The notes under the pieces were generated by a model. The model did not search any database, was not told the origin of the DNA, and saw only the letters and a program-made list of their open reading frames with translations. A DNA stretch of 64,000 nucleotides from Nostoc sp. FACHB-110 (lineage in GTDB: Bacteria > Cyanobacteriota > Cyanobacteriia > Cyanobacteriales > Nostocaceae): the NCBI RefSeq assembly GCF_014697425.1, contig NZ_JACJRU010000041.1, positions 1 through 64,000 on the forward strand, given 5' to 3'. The translations under genes and the position numbers were made by a program. Positions 17,744-27,428 of the stretch are shown piece by piece. Every line of letters begins with the position of its first letter. Position 1 is the stretch's first letter.

Positions 17744-17880
17744 ACAAACACTTAAATATTTTTTACGTATTTACCCGTAAATCAAAAAATCTCAAAAAAA
17801 ATTTTGGGCATTTTCTCAGTAACCTTCCGGATTAACCCCCTAACTAGAGAAGAATGGAATGGTAGATGCACCCTGGTTAA

Positions 17881-17910
17881 GCCCTAGAGTAAAATCTGGG
17901 GCATTTTTTA
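17881..17910 (+). terminator. Orphan plus-strand terminator, candidate sRNA end
   Basis: GCCCTAGA (17881-17888) pairs with TCTGGGGC (17895-17902, one G-U) around GTAAAA, followed by ATTTTTT. The T-tract is only on the plus strand, yet both flanking genes (cobM, lgt) are on the minus strand. So a plus-strand transcript starting within roughly 17744-17880 is implied. Confidence 0.7.
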
Positions 17911-17974
17911 TTATTTAAAAGTGCTGAGTCAAAATACCAGGTTTTATCAAGACTCCCCATTCCCTACTCTCTGC

Positions 17975-18829
17975 CTAATCAGTAGTTGCAACCACATCAG
18001 GCAATGGGCGTTTACGATAATACAACCAAGCTAACCCAGATAACCCAGCAATAATACCCGTTAAACTCACCACTTGGGCAATTCTCAACGGCCCCAGCAT
18101 TAAACTATCAGTGCGTAAACCTTCAATCCAAAAGCGACCTGTGCTGTAGGCGGTTAAATAAACCATAATTAAAGTGCCGATTTTGAGGCGTATTTTCCCC
18201 ATCACGCCTCGGAAAAATAAATTTAGTAGCAAAGCAAACACCATCAAATCCCACAAAGATTCATACAAAAAAGTGGGATGGAAGTATTCAAAATTCACCA
18301 ATTCTGGAGGGCGGCGTTCTAGGGGAATAAATAGCTTCCAAGGTAAATTTGTCGGACGACCAAACGCTTCCGAGTTAAAGAAATTGCCCCACCGCCCGAT
18401 CGCTTGTCCTAAAATCAACGAAGGTGCAACTAAATCTGCAAGTTGCCAAAAAGAAACCCGCTTGAGTCTGGCAAAAATTAAAGCGGCTAAAGTTCCACCA
18501 ATAATTGCACCGTGAATAGCAATACCGCCTTCCCAAATAGCGATAATCTTCTCTGGACGTTTGGCATATTCCGCCCATTCAAACAAAACATAATATAGTC
18601 GTGCTGCGGGAATTGCCCCAAGCACCAGCCAAATTGACAAATCACTCAGCAACTCTGGATTAACATTTCGGCGTTTTGCCAAATACTGAGACAGGCTGAC
18701 ACCAATTAACACCGCCGAAGCAATCAATAAGCCATACCAGCGAATAGTTAATGGGCCAATTTTCACCAAAATCGGGCCTGGGGAAGTAAATTGAAATGCC
18801 AACGGCAAAGAAGAAATATCTAGTACCAT
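17975..18829 (-). CDS. lgt: Prolipoprotein diacylglyceryl transferase
   Basis: A 284-residue multi-pass inner-membrane enzyme that moves diacylglycerol from phosphatidylglycerol to the lipobox Cys of prolipoproteins, the first step of lipoprotein maturation. Hydrophobic helices run through the whole length. The Lgt signature is at about 145-160 (GRWGNFFNSEAFGRPT), preceded by EGGIAIHGAIIGG (family H-G-G motif) and followed by the periplasmic HPTFLYESLWDL with the conserved Tyr-Glu. RFWIEGLRTDSL near the end is also diagnostic. Length is standard. A plausible client lipoprotein is encoded at 62813. Confidence 0.95.
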   Translation of the reverse strand: MVLDISSLPLAFQFTSPGPILVKIGPLTIRWYGLLIASAVLIGVSLSQYLAKRRNVNPELLSDLSIWLVLGAIPAARLYYVLFEWAEYAKRPEKIIAIWEGGIAIHGAIIGGTLAALIFARLKRVSFWQLADLVAPSLILGQAIGRWGNFFNSEAFGRPTNLPWKLFIPLERRPPELVNFEYFHPTFLYESLWDLMVFALLLNLFFRGVMGKIRLKIGTLIMVYLTAYSTGRFWIEGLRTDSLMLGPLRIAQVVSLTGIIAGLSGLAWLYYRKRPLPDVVATTD

Positions 18830-19016
18830 GCAGAAGTACCTAGTTAACTACAGTATTTAGCTTGGGCAGCTAACATCCTATAAATAATAGGGGAGTTTTG
18901 TACATAAACCATTAGAGCAGGTTTTGTTTGTCAAGAAAAATCTCATCCTATTCTGGCGCAAAGTCATCAGTCACAGAATTTTATTGTTTTTTTTGGTAAA
19001 AAGTGCCATCACTTCA
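18830..19016. other. Spacer upstream of lgt
   Basis: The left part of a 552-bp gap (18830-19381). It must hold the lgt promoter. The rest of the gap is the 21-bp repeat array and, at about 19257-19292, a CTCTGCGTCCTCTGCGGTTC stretch of the dispersed type common in cyanobacterial spacers. Confidence 0.5.
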
Positions 19017-19226
19017 CCTTAGAACACAAAACTTCGACTTCCGAACACGAAATTTCGAGTAAAAAGCCTGACAATTTGACTCCCGAACACGAAATTTCAA
19101 CTTCCGAACACGAAACTTCGAGTAAAAAGCCTGACAATTTGACTTCAAAACACGAATGTTCGAGTAAAAAGCCTGACAATTTAACATCAAAACACCAAAC
19201 TCCACCTTCCGAACACAAATATTTAG
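19017..19226. repeat. Tandem array of two alternating 21-bp units
   Basis: About ten units fit a strict 21-bp period. Type A (for example CTTCCGAACACGAAATTTCG at 19038) and type B (GTAAAAAGCCTGACAATTTG at 19059) occur in the order A'-A-B-A-A-B-A-B-A'-A'', with the three B units nearly identical. Because 21 is divisible by 3, several frames on both strands stay open across the array, but no start, ribosome-binding site or domain supports translation. The period is three times the 7-bp unit of STRR repeats. Confidence 0.85.
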
Positions 19227-19381
19227 TACAAATTACACAAAAACCCTCTGCAACTCTTCTTCCTCCGCGTCCTCTGCGTCCTCTGCGGTTCGTTCTTTTC
19301 CTTTCCTACACTAAAATACCCGCAAAATCTCGACTATTTCCGCGACTCAAGCCATGATTAAGTCGAGCTAGTCAAGATAAA

Positions 19382-22300
19382 TCACAATGAAAATTTACCC
19401 TGAAGATTTAGACTGGGCAGTTTCCCAAGGCTTAATGATTTTGGGGCTAAAAACTGTTTAATTAAGTTAGCTAATTGCTTCAGTTTTACAGGCTTGGAGA
19501 GATAAGCATTAGCCCCAACTGCTAAACATTTTTCGAGATCGCCTGGCATGGCTAAAGCTGTCAGCGCAATAATCGGAATCTTCAGGAGGTTTTGGTCTAA
19601 TCGAATTTGCTTAGTAGCTTCGAGTCCATCTATTCCTGGCATTTGGATATCCATTAAAATTAGGTCGGGAAGATGTTTTTTAGTAAGTGTAATTGCTTCA
19701 AAACCATTTTTTGCTACGATAATTTGGTATCCTAATACCTCTAAATAATTCGAGATTGTAAAAATATTATCTTCATTATCTTCTGCCAGTAAAATTTGAG
19801 GAGAATACTCTAAACTTGGATTCACACAAGAATTAATCTCAGATAAGACTGGATTTGTTTCTCTAAAGGAAATTTCACAAAATTGTCCCAAAGGAAGGTT
19901 GATTCTAAAACAACTTCCAACTCCAACTTCACTGTTGACTTCTATCTGCCCACCATGTAAATCTACCAGTCGCTTCACAAGAGCCAGCCCTAAGCCAGTA
20001 CCATCATATTGACGGTTCAAGGCACTATCAATTTGAACGAAAGGTTGAAATAGTTTGTGAAGGTTTTCTGGGGCAATACCAATACCTGTATCAATCACGG
20101 CAATCCGAAGATAATCTGGTAAAGATTGCATCTGCTGTTCAATTACAGGGCGTTGATGAGTAACTTCTAAGGTAATGTGTCCATCTTCTGGAGTAAACTT
20201 TACAGCATTATTAAGTAGGTTAATCAAAACCTGACGTATCCGGCGTTCATCAAGCAGTAGTTTTGGTAGTTGTGGTGGAATTTTTAATTCTAACTGGATG
20301 CGTTTTTGGAAAGCTTGCTGTTGAATAAATGCTAAACTTGATTGACAGAGTTGATTAATATTAATCGGGACGTAATTTAGTTCTATTTGTCCTGCTTCAA
20401 TTTTAGATAAGTCAAGTATGTCGTTAATTAAGCTCAACAGATGATTACCGCTACGCTCAATAATTTGCAAACTCTGTTTTTGTTTCTCACTAAGTACACC
20501 ATATATCCCCTCTTGCAATGCTTCGGAAATGCCGATAATTGCATTGAGTGGAGTGCGTAATTCATGACTCATAGTTGCCAGAAATTCATCTTTGAGGCGG
20601 GTGGCACGAGCAAGTTCAACATTAGATGCAGCTAGTTGTTCATTTATCTGTTGTAATTGGGCTTCTGCTTGTTTACGCGCTGTGATATCTGTCAGACTGC
20701 CAATATAACCAATTTTCTGACCATGAGAATCAATTTCTGGCACTGCTTGACAGTAAAACCAAATAGTAGTGCCATCTGGACGCAGAATTCTGCCTTCATT
20801 TTGGTAATATCCTGTTCCTTGTAATGCTGGAAGCCATTCTTGCTGGATGCGATTTCGGTCGTCTGGATGTACAGCTTCTATCCAGCCATATCCTAATGCT
20901 AATTGTAAATCTGTACCCGTCATTTCACGCCAGCAATGATTGACATAAATACACTGACTATCTGTGTTGAGACGGAAAATTACTACTGGAACTGCTGCTG
21001 CTAACGATGCAAAGCGTTGTTCGCTCTGACGTAAAGCAAGTGTTCGTTGCTCTACTCTGTTCTCTAGTTCTTGGTTGAGTTTTTTTAAGGCTTGTTTTGC
21101 TTGTTTACGTTGGGTAATATCATTGGAACAACCTATTAACCGCGTAATCTCCCCCTGCTCATCCTTGATGGCTGAAAGCCTTAAGCTAATATAAATTTCC
21201 TTTCCTGATTTTGTCAGATTGCGTAACTCAGTTTCACAAAAACCGTTCTTAAATACAGGTTCAAACACTAATGCTTGTAGTTTTGACGAGTCTTCAGGGC
21301 AGTAGAGTAAACTAATGTGCTGTCCAATAACTTCAACATCTGTATAGCCAAAAAGTCTTTGTGAGCCATGATTCCAAGTTTGAATAATGCCATCGACATC
21401 TGTACAAAAAACAGAATCATGAATTTCATGCAGCATCTGTGCTTGCAGTTGCAATTTTGCTTCAGCGATTTTGCGTTCGCTGATATCTCTTCCTTCTGGG
21501 ATAAGTAACACCACTTTTCCCGATTCGTCTTTGAGAGGACGAATCGAAAAATCTATTGTGATTATTTCATTTGCAGAATTGAAAATTTCTACTTCATAGC
21601 GAATAAATTCACCTTTAGCAGCTTGAGAAATTGCTTGTTTTAATTTTGCTTGAGTTGCTGGAGAATTTGCCCACCAATCCGTTTCCCAAAAAGGTTTATG
21701 TATGACATCTTCTAGTTTTAGTCCGCGCAAGTTTAAAGCTGTTTGATTTACCTCTAATAAAATTCCTTGGGCTGTTAACAATCCTGTTAACTGAAAACTG
21801 TTATCGAAAATGCCACGAAAACGCTGTTCGCTAGCTTCTAATTGCTGAGTTCTTTGCTGTACTTTTTCTTCTAAAGAAGCATTAAGAGTTTGGAGATTTT
21901 CATATAGTTCTGCTTGCTTGATAGCCAAAGCCATCTGTACAGATATTTGCTGAAGTAAATCGATTTCACTTGTTTCCCATTCACGCGGAGAACTGCATTG
22001 ATGGGCAATCAGTAATCCCCAAAGTTGGTGAGGAGAGGAATCTGATGCTTCTGTATCTGCATTTAGTAAAATTGGTACAACCAAATTAGCTCTAACTTCA
22101 AATTGTTCTAATAATTTGATGTGGCATTCTTGTAATCCAGCACTATAAATATCAGCACTAGCGAAAATTTTGCCATGACGATAGGCCATTCCATAATTCT
22201 GTTGAAAGCAAGTATCTTTAATTTGTCGAGACAGAGAACTTGTCCACTGGGGTAGTCTTGACTCAGCTACAATTGTCCCGTGCATTTGAGCATCAAACTG

Positions 22301-22846
22301 ATAAACTATCACACGATCTACTTTAAATAGCTTCCTAACTTCTTCAACTGCGGTTTGAAGAATTGCTTCTAAATCTAAAAACTGACGAATGCGAACAGAG
22401 ATACTAGATAATAAATTTTGTTTTTGTTCTTGTATCTGAATCTGCTGCTTTAAATGAGTCCTTTCTAATATGGAATTAATCGCTTGAGAAAGCTTAGAAG
22501 GTGAAAGTTTATTTTTTACTAAATAGTCCTGTGCGCCAGCTTTTAAGGACTGAACTGCAATCACTTCATCTCCTTGTCCAGTTAGCATAATTACTGGAAG
22601 CTGCATCATTTCAGTATGTAATAACAACTTTTCCAGCAATTCAATCCCATCCATATCCGGCAAACGATAGTCTAATAACACAACATCTGGTTGATGTTTC
22701 TGCCACAGTTCTAGACCTTGCTTTGCTAGCCTTGCTTCTAAAATCGTATAAGAATACTCTAGATTACTTAACAAGTATCTTTTATACAATTCACAATCTT
22801 CTGGTGAGTCATCAATAATTAGAACGCAGCAGGGTTTTAGGTTCAT
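19382..22846 (-). CDS. Hybrid histidine kinase REC-GAF-PAS3-HisKA-HATPase-REC
   Basis: A 1154-residue cytoplasmic hybrid kinase. It has an N-terminal receiver (IIDDSPEDCELYKRYL, phospho-Asp in VVLLDYRLPDMDG), a phytochrome-like GAF domain (about 150-310, ending before a coiled coil LYENLQTLNASLEEKVQQRT), three PAS/PAC units (about 340-460, 465-590, 605-730), HisKA with H761 (TMSHELRTPLNAIIG), HATPase_c (NLLNNAVKFTPED, DTGIGIAPEN, GTGLGLALV) and a C-terminal receiver (ILLAEDNEDN, LILMDIQMPGIDG, LSKPVK). The GAF domain lacks an obvious chromophore Cys. The first PAS (KPFWETDWW) closely resembles one in the kinase at 53516. It is the last gene of a minus-strand signalling block. Confidence 0.92.
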   Translation of the reverse strand: MNLKPCCVLIIDDSPEDCELYKRYLLSNLEYSYTILEARLAKQGLELWQKHQPDVVLLDYRLPDMDGIELLEKLLLHTEMMQLPVIMLTGQGDEVIAVQSLKAGAQDYLVKNKLSPSKLSQAINSILERTHLKQQIQIQEQKQNLLSSISVRIRQFLDLEAILQTAVEEVRKLFKVDRVIVYQFDAQMHGTIVAESRLPQWTSSLSRQIKDTCFQQNYGMAYRHGKIFASADIYSAGLQECHIKLLEQFEVRANLVVPILLNADTEASDSSPHQLWGLLIAHQCSSPREWETSEIDLLQQISVQMALAIKQAELYENLQTLNASLEEKVQQRTQQLEASEQRFRGIFDNSFQLTGLLTAQGILLEVNQTALNLRGLKLEDVIHKPFWETDWWANSPATQAKLKQAISQAAKGEFIRYEVEIFNSANEIITIDFSIRPLKDESGKVVLLIPEGRDISERKIAEAKLQLQAQMLHEIHDSVFCTDVDGIIQTWNHGSQRLFGYTDVEVIGQHISLLYCPEDSSKLQALVFEPVFKNGFCETELRNLTKSGKEIYISLRLSAIKDEQGEITRLIGCSNDITQRKQAKQALKKLNQELENRVEQRTLALRQSEQRFASLAAAVPVVIFRLNTDSQCIYVNHCWREMTGTDLQLALGYGWIEAVHPDDRNRIQQEWLPALQGTGYYQNEGRILRPDGTTIWFYCQAVPEIDSHGQKIGYIGSLTDITARKQAEAQLQQINEQLAASNVELARATRLKDEFLATMSHELRTPLNAIIGISEALQEGIYGVLSEKQKQSLQIIERSGNHLLSLINDILDLSKIEAGQIELNYVPININQLCQSSLAFIQQQAFQKRIQLELKIPPQLPKLLLDERRIRQVLINLLNNAVKFTPEDGHITLEVTHQRPVIEQQMQSLPDYLRIAVIDTGIGIAPENLHKLFQPFVQIDSALNRQYDGTGLGLALVKRLVDLHGGQIEVNSEVGVGSCFRINLPLGQFCEISFRETNPVLSEINSCVNPSLEYSPQILLAEDNEDNIFTISNYLEVLGYQIIVAKNGFEAITLTKKHLPDLILMDIQMPGIDGLEATKQIRLDQNLLKIPIIALTALAMPGDLEKCLAVGANAYLSKPVKLKQLANLIKQFLAPKSLSLGKLPSLNLQGKFSL

Positions 22847-22989
22847 AATTTTAAATTTATCTCCTGAAGTATATCTATTAAATCAATCTCACAATTTATG
22901 ATGTTTTTTCTTAATTTTTTATCAAAACAGATCCCCCATTACAGACAGGCTCTGTTCTCTATTCCCACTTAACTAATAAAAAGTCTTCT

Positions 22990-23379
22990 TCAAAAATTTA
23001 TTTTCAAACGAGGCGGCATTTTTAATAACGCTTGAATTTTCTCTATCAAAATAATTGAAGAAAAAGGTTTTACTAAAAAATCTTGTTGTTCCTGAAAAAT
23101 CGGAAATTCTTTTATGCTCACTGGTTGATACGGAAACATAAATAGTAAAGGAATGTTTTGTCTTGCTACTTCCGAGCAAATTTTTGAGAAAACATTTAAT
23201 CTCGGAAAATTAATCGCCGGATAATTACATAAAATTAAATCAGGTTCTTCTACTTGTAATAAGTCATACCCTTCTTCATATGTAATAGCGGTGACAGCCC
23301 AAAAATCATTGATAGTTAGTAATTCTGTAATCAGGTCTAATAACAAAACACTATCTTCAATGATTAAGATTTTAGACAT
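22990..23379 (-). CDS. Degenerate receiver (pseudo-receiver) protein
   Basis: A 129-residue single REC domain. The acidic pair is kept (E8, D9 in ILIIEDSVLLLD) and the Lys is kept (K104, FLVKPFS), but the phospho-acceptor position after strand 3 is Asn52 (DLILCNYPAINFPR) instead of Asp, and the Thr/Ser switch position (LLFMFPYQ) is also lost. It therefore probably cannot be phosphorylated by the usual route and may act as a constitutive or binding-only partner. It sits between two genes with intact receivers and is 71 to 150 bp from each neighbour, in the same direction. Confidence 0.8.
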   Translation of the reverse strand: MSKILIIEDSVLLLDLITELLTINDFWAVTAITYEEGYDLLQVEEPDLILCNYPAINFPRLNVFSKICSEVARQNIPLLFMFPYQPVSIKEFPIFQEQQDFLVKPFSSIILIEKIQALLKMPPRLKINF

Positions 23380-23461
23380 GATGCTTTTAAGAGATATTCA
23401 TTGCTCTGCTATCCCACAATCTAAAAAAAATTTGTGAATTATTTGTGAATGTAAATAAAAA

Positions 23462-23848
23462 TTAAGTTTTTTCGTGCCAACCCAACAAAGAGCGCATCTG
23501 TTTTACCAAATCAGGGGCTTTAAAGGGCTTCGTAATCACACCCGCAATTTCTAACTTAGAAAATTGGACTTGTTCGCTAGTTTGCGCTTTAGCAGTCAGT
23601 AGAATCACTGGGATGGATGCAATAGAACCAATTGCTTGTATTCTTTGCAAAGTCTCAATTCCATCCATACCTGGCATCATTACATCCAAAATAATCGCGT
23701 CAGGAGTTTCTAATTGAGCAATGGCTAATCCTTCTTGTCCAGAACTGGCTAACAACACTTCCCATCCGGCGATGGCTTGCAGTGAGATTTTGACAATTTG
23801 GCGAATACCTGGTTCATCATCAATAATTAAAATTCGCTTATTACTCAC
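23462..23848 (-). CDS. Single-domain response regulator (REC)
   Basis: A 128-residue CheY-like receiver. It has IIDDEPGIRQ, phospho-Asp in AIILDVMMPGMDG, Thr in LLTAKAQ and Lys in VITKPFKAP. I choose the GTG at 23848: it lies 8 bases after GGAGG and overlaps the end of the upstream kinase gene by 8 bp (GTGAGTAA contains the kinase stop TAA), so the two are translationally coupled. The frame is open further upstream to 23905 but only inside the kinase. As the first gene after the kinase, it is its probable phosphorylation partner. Confidence 0.88.
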   Translation of the reverse strand: MSNKRILIIDDEPGIRQIVKISLQAIAGWEVLLASSGQEGLAIAQLETPDAIILDVMMPGMDGIETLQRIQAIGSIASIPVILLTAKAQTSEQVQFSKLEIAGVITKPFKAPDLVKQMRSLLGWHEKT

Positions 23849-26800
23849 CAATGTTTCCTCCGAGTGGCAGTATAAAGTAAAATGTACTGCCTTGTCCGAA
23901 AACACTTTCAGCCCAAATGTTTCCTCCGTGTTGTTGAATAATCTTACGGCAGATACTCAATCCTAAACCAGTCCCACCTTTAGTTCGAGAGTCTGTGGCA
24001 TCCACTTGGGAGAACGGCTCAAAGATACTATCTAAATACTCGCTAGGTATTCCGCGTCCGCTATCTTTAATTGAAAAGACTAAAGATGAGCAATTATCAC
24101 CAGTCACATCAATCACATCACAAGGGCTTGAATTTAACGGGCAAATCAATCTTTTAGAAAAACAAGGCTTTTCTACATCTAAGTTAATCCAAATCGTTGA
24201 ACTTATTTCCGAAAATTTAATTGCATTACTTAGTAGATTAATCACTACTTGTAATATGCGGTCTGAATCAGCTATAACTTCTACCAATGATACGCCTGTG
24301 GTATCAATATAAATTTGAGCTTGATTCGCAATACTCTGCATCTGTGCTACAGCAATATTAATTAAATCACTAAGATTGCAAAGAGATTTTTGTAAGTAAA
24401 TTTTGCCAGACTCTAACCTTTCTAAATCAAGAATATCGTTCACTAAACGTACTAAACGGTCTACACCAGTGTTAGCAATTTCAATAGTAGCTTCACCTTC
24501 AGGAGAAATCGGATCGATAATCTTTTCATGCAGCAAGCTGAGTGCGGCTTGCATAGATGTAAGTGGCGTTCGCAACTCATGGCTCACAGTAGATATAAAT
24601 TCTGCTTTCATCCGCTCCAATTTATGACTTTCAGTAATATCTTGACCAATACTAATTGAGCCAATTGGATTACCATTAACATCTTGTAAAATAGTATTAT
24701 TCCAGTTTATTAACCGAAACTCACCAGATTTAGTGATAATTTCATTTTGATAATGTTCGGGTAGCGTTTGTGCTATCAATTCCTGCAAATAAATATCTAT
24801 CAAACTTTGTTGGTTTAATGGAAGAAAATTCTCAAACCAATTTTTGCCTAACACCTCTGCTTGTACATACCCAGTAAGTTTTAAGAAGAATGGATTAGCA
24901 TAATCAACCTGCCCTTGATCATCTAAACAAACAACGATTAACTGAACATTATCTTGCAGAAAACGCCATCTTCGCTCCGATTCTTTTAACTCTGATTCTA
25001 TTCTTTTTTGTTCGGTGATATCACGAGCTATTGTAGAAATAGCCTGAACTTGTTGGCTACCAAAGGTATGAGCAATAATTAATTGGGAAACAGGCACTTC
25101 TTGACCATCACGGCGGATAAAAGCTGTTTCTCCTAACCAATTACCATGCTTGATTGCCTGAGGAATAGCTTGCTCTTGAATAAGTTTTAAAGCCCACTGT
25201 GGATGAACATCACTAATAGGAATTTTCTCACTTTCTCTATCTTTTATTCCAAAAAATATTCGGGCAGTTTTATTTAAATATTCTGGTTTTTGTGTATCTA
25301 ATCTAGCTGTGACAATAATATCTGTAGTTGCTTCTAAAATCGCGATCTGTTTTTCTTTTTCTATTTCTAAACGTTTACTTTCGCTCACGTCTAACACCAC
25401 TGAACCTACAGCTATTGATTCAGAATTTTCACCGACAATCGGAAAATAAGAAACTAGCCAATAACCTACTACTTCTGGCTGGCTAGGAACAATCCCACTC
25501 ACCTCCATCTGGGAAATAGGCTGTTGAGTCTCAATTACATTTTGCAATAATGGTAACAGCGTTGATACTAGTTCTGGCAGCAAGTCCAAAATTGAATTCC
25601 CCAAATGTGCTGCCATCGGATAACCATTAATATTTGCTAATCCTTGATTAATTTTTAGGTAACATAAGTTCTTATCTAATATGCTTAATCCAATATTAAC
25701 TTGACTCGCAGCCTGAAAAAATCCATCTAATAATTGTTCGCTTTGTCTCAGTTTTTTTTCTACTTTCTCTCGCTTGAATAATTCCTGTTGCAACTGATTG
25801 TTCGACAGAACTAGTTGTGCTGTACGTTCTACCACCCGTAATTCTAGTTCCTTATTTAATTGTTGTAATGATTCTTGGGCCTGTTTGCGTTCTCGAATAT
25901 CACGTACAACAGCAGCAATCCCCTGTGCTTGACCTGTTATTGGCTCTTTCAGCGTAAAAATATTGCACCAGACAGGAATTAACTCCGATGTTTGAAAATT
26001 TCGCATTTGAAATTCTCCTTCCCATTTTCCTGTAGAAGTCACAGTCGGAATAACTTGTTGTTCAAATCTCTGATTATCTTCTGGAGTTTGATATTCCCAG
26101 ATGCTTGTCTGCTGTACTTGGGTTTCTTTTAGCCCGATTAAATTCCTTCCTGCTAAATTAATATATTGCACTTGTCCATCAAGATTTGCCATTGCCATAA
26201 AATCAGAACTATTTTCGACTATTGAAACTAGTTTTTGATTTTTTATTAATTGAGCTTGTAATTTCTCAAATAATGTTGCTTGGTGAATAGCTATTTCTAA
26301 ATGGATAGCTATTTGATTCATTAATTCACATTCAGCCAACGTCCATTCACGCGCCCTATGACATTGATGGGCTATTAGCAATCCCCATAAATTATCATTC
26401 TCAATGATGGGAATAATCAAATTTGCTCTGATTTGTAGATGTCCTAGGAAATCTCGATGGCATTGAGTTAAATTTACATCTTTCTCAATATCGTTAATTA
26501 CTCTGATACGTCCTTGTCGGTATAAATCTACTAAAGTATCGTCAAAGCATTTATCTTGAATTATTTGCCCCAAAATTGATAATTCGGGGTTACTCACCGA
26601 CTCTTTTACTACGCTACCACTCCAGTCTGGCTGAAATTTATAAATAATGACGCGCTCACTTTGTAAAATCTCTCTAACTTGTGTTACTGCTGTGTTGAGA
26701 ATCTCATCTATTTTCAAAGAATTCCGGATAGATAAGGCAGTTTCTGTTACTAATTGTCGTTGCTGTTGCTGCCATTTTTGTTCCTCTAGTAATTTCTTCT

Positions 26801-27338
26801 GTCGCAAAACCTTTGCAATTGCTTGTTGTAGAGATATAGGCGTAATTTGATTTTTCGCTAAATAATCCTGTGCGCCATTCTTTAGTAATTCCACTGCTAA
26901 CTTTGTATTTTCATGCCCAGTAATAATAATTGCTGGAATCCAGCGAAGCTTTGTTTGCTGGTATAGTTGCTGCAAAAACTCTAATCCATCAATATCGGGC
27001 AGCCCAAAGTCAATTAATAATATATCTGGCATTGATTTTTGACACCATGCTAAGGCATCTTTACCTTTATCAAATTCAATAATTCGGTATTGACCTTGAC
27101 TATTATGACTGAGATACCTTCGGTAAATTGAACGGTCTACTTCGGAATCTTCTATGACAACAACCGTATATTCTTTTGTTTTATCAAATAGAGAATTTGA
27201 CCTAGTTGATGGAGAATTTAAGATATTACTCTCGCTCACCCAAATCTGTGAATGCCTTAATTGCTTTAAAGCTGTTATTTCTTGCTGTAATTCCTCTACT
27301 TCAATTATTAACTCTTCTCTAGTTTTGCTTAGATTCAT
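23841..27338 (-). CDS. REC-GAF-PAS4-HisKA-HATPase sensor kinase
   Basis: A 1165-residue cytoplasmic kinase. A short N-terminal coiled coil (REELIIEVEELQQEITALKQ) precedes a receiver (about 58-180: VVIEDSEVDRSIYRRYLSHN, LLIDFGLPDIDG), a GAF domain (about 205-360), four PAS/PAC units (about 370-490, 540-660, 665-785, 795-910; PAC ends RDIRERK, DVSESKR, DITEQKR, DITESHK), HisKA with H920 (TVSHELRTPLTSMQ) and HATPase_c (NLLSNAIKFSEI, DSGRGIPSEY, GTGLGLSI). It has no C-terminal receiver, but a separate receiver gene overlaps its 3' end by 8 bp, replacing the missing domain. It shares its N-terminal receiver type with the kinases at 11505 and 19382. Confidence 0.92.
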   Translation of the reverse strand: MNLSKTREELIIEVEELQQEITALKQLRHSQIWVSESNILNSPSTRSNSLFDKTKEYTVVVIEDSEVDRSIYRRYLSHNSQGQYRIIEFDKGKDALAWCQKSMPDILLIDFGLPDIDGLEFLQQLYQQTKLRWIPAIIITGHENTKLAVELLKNGAQDYLAKNQITPISLQQAIAKVLRQKKLLEEQKWQQQQRQLVTETALSIRNSLKIDEILNTAVTQVREILQSERVIIYKFQPDWSGSVVKESVSNPELSILGQIIQDKCFDDTLVDLYRQGRIRVINDIEKDVNLTQCHRDFLGHLQIRANLIIPIIENDNLWGLLIAHQCHRAREWTLAECELMNQIAIHLEIAIHQATLFEKLQAQLIKNQKLVSIVENSSDFMAMANLDGQVQYINLAGRNLIGLKETQVQQTSIWEYQTPEDNQRFEQQVIPTVTSTGKWEGEFQMRNFQTSELIPVWCNIFTLKEPITGQAQGIAAVVRDIRERKQAQESLQQLNKELELRVVERTAQLVLSNNQLQQELFKREKVEKKLRQSEQLLDGFFQAASQVNIGLSILDKNLCYLKINQGLANINGYPMAAHLGNSILDLLPELVSTLLPLLQNVIETQQPISQMEVSGIVPSQPEVVGYWLVSYFPIVGENSESIAVGSVVLDVSESKRLEIEKEKQIAILEATTDIIVTARLDTQKPEYLNKTARIFFGIKDRESEKIPISDVHPQWALKLIQEQAIPQAIKHGNWLGETAFIRRDGQEVPVSQLIIAHTFGSQQVQAISTIARDITEQKRIESELKESERRWRFLQDNVQLIVVCLDDQGQVDYANPFFLKLTGYVQAEVLGKNWFENFLPLNQQSLIDIYLQELIAQTLPEHYQNEIITKSGEFRLINWNNTILQDVNGNPIGSISIGQDITESHKLERMKAEFISTVSHELRTPLTSMQAALSLLHEKIIDPISPEGEATIEIANTGVDRLVRLVNDILDLERLESGKIYLQKSLCNLSDLINIAVAQMQSIANQAQIYIDTTGVSLVEVIADSDRILQVVINLLSNAIKFSEISSTIWINLDVEKPCFSKRLICPLNSSPCDVIDVTGDNCSSLVFSIKDSGRGIPSEYLDSIFEPFSQVDATDSRTKGGTGLGLSICRKIIQQHGGNIWAESVFGQGSTFYFILPLGGNIGE

Positions 27339-27385
27339 TGCTTTATTTCTTAATTATAAAATTCTGGAAGAATGGGCTAATACTC

Positions 27386-27413
27386 CTACTTCCTACTTCC
27401 TACTTCCGACTTC
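27386..27413. repeat. Four CTACTTC heptamers
   Basis: Four tandem 7-bp units (the last one CGACTTC) fill part of the 90-bp gap between the REC-wHTH regulator and the downstream kinase gene. STRR-type repeat; it also lies inside a presumed polycistronic transcript. Confidence 0.75.
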
Positions 27414-27428
27414 TAAAGGGGTAAATCT

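Noticed and set aside
18174..18515. 113-codon plus-strand frame
   Set aside because: Antisense to lgt, whose motifs are unmistakable.
19017..19226. CRISPR-like array
   Set aside because: Units of 21 bp follow each other directly without unique spacers, and no cas gene is present.
19076..19357. Plus-strand frame of 93 codons through the 21-bp array (and two minus frames at 19009-19218)
   Set aside because: Open only because the period is a multiple of three. No start signal or known fold, and both strands are open alike.
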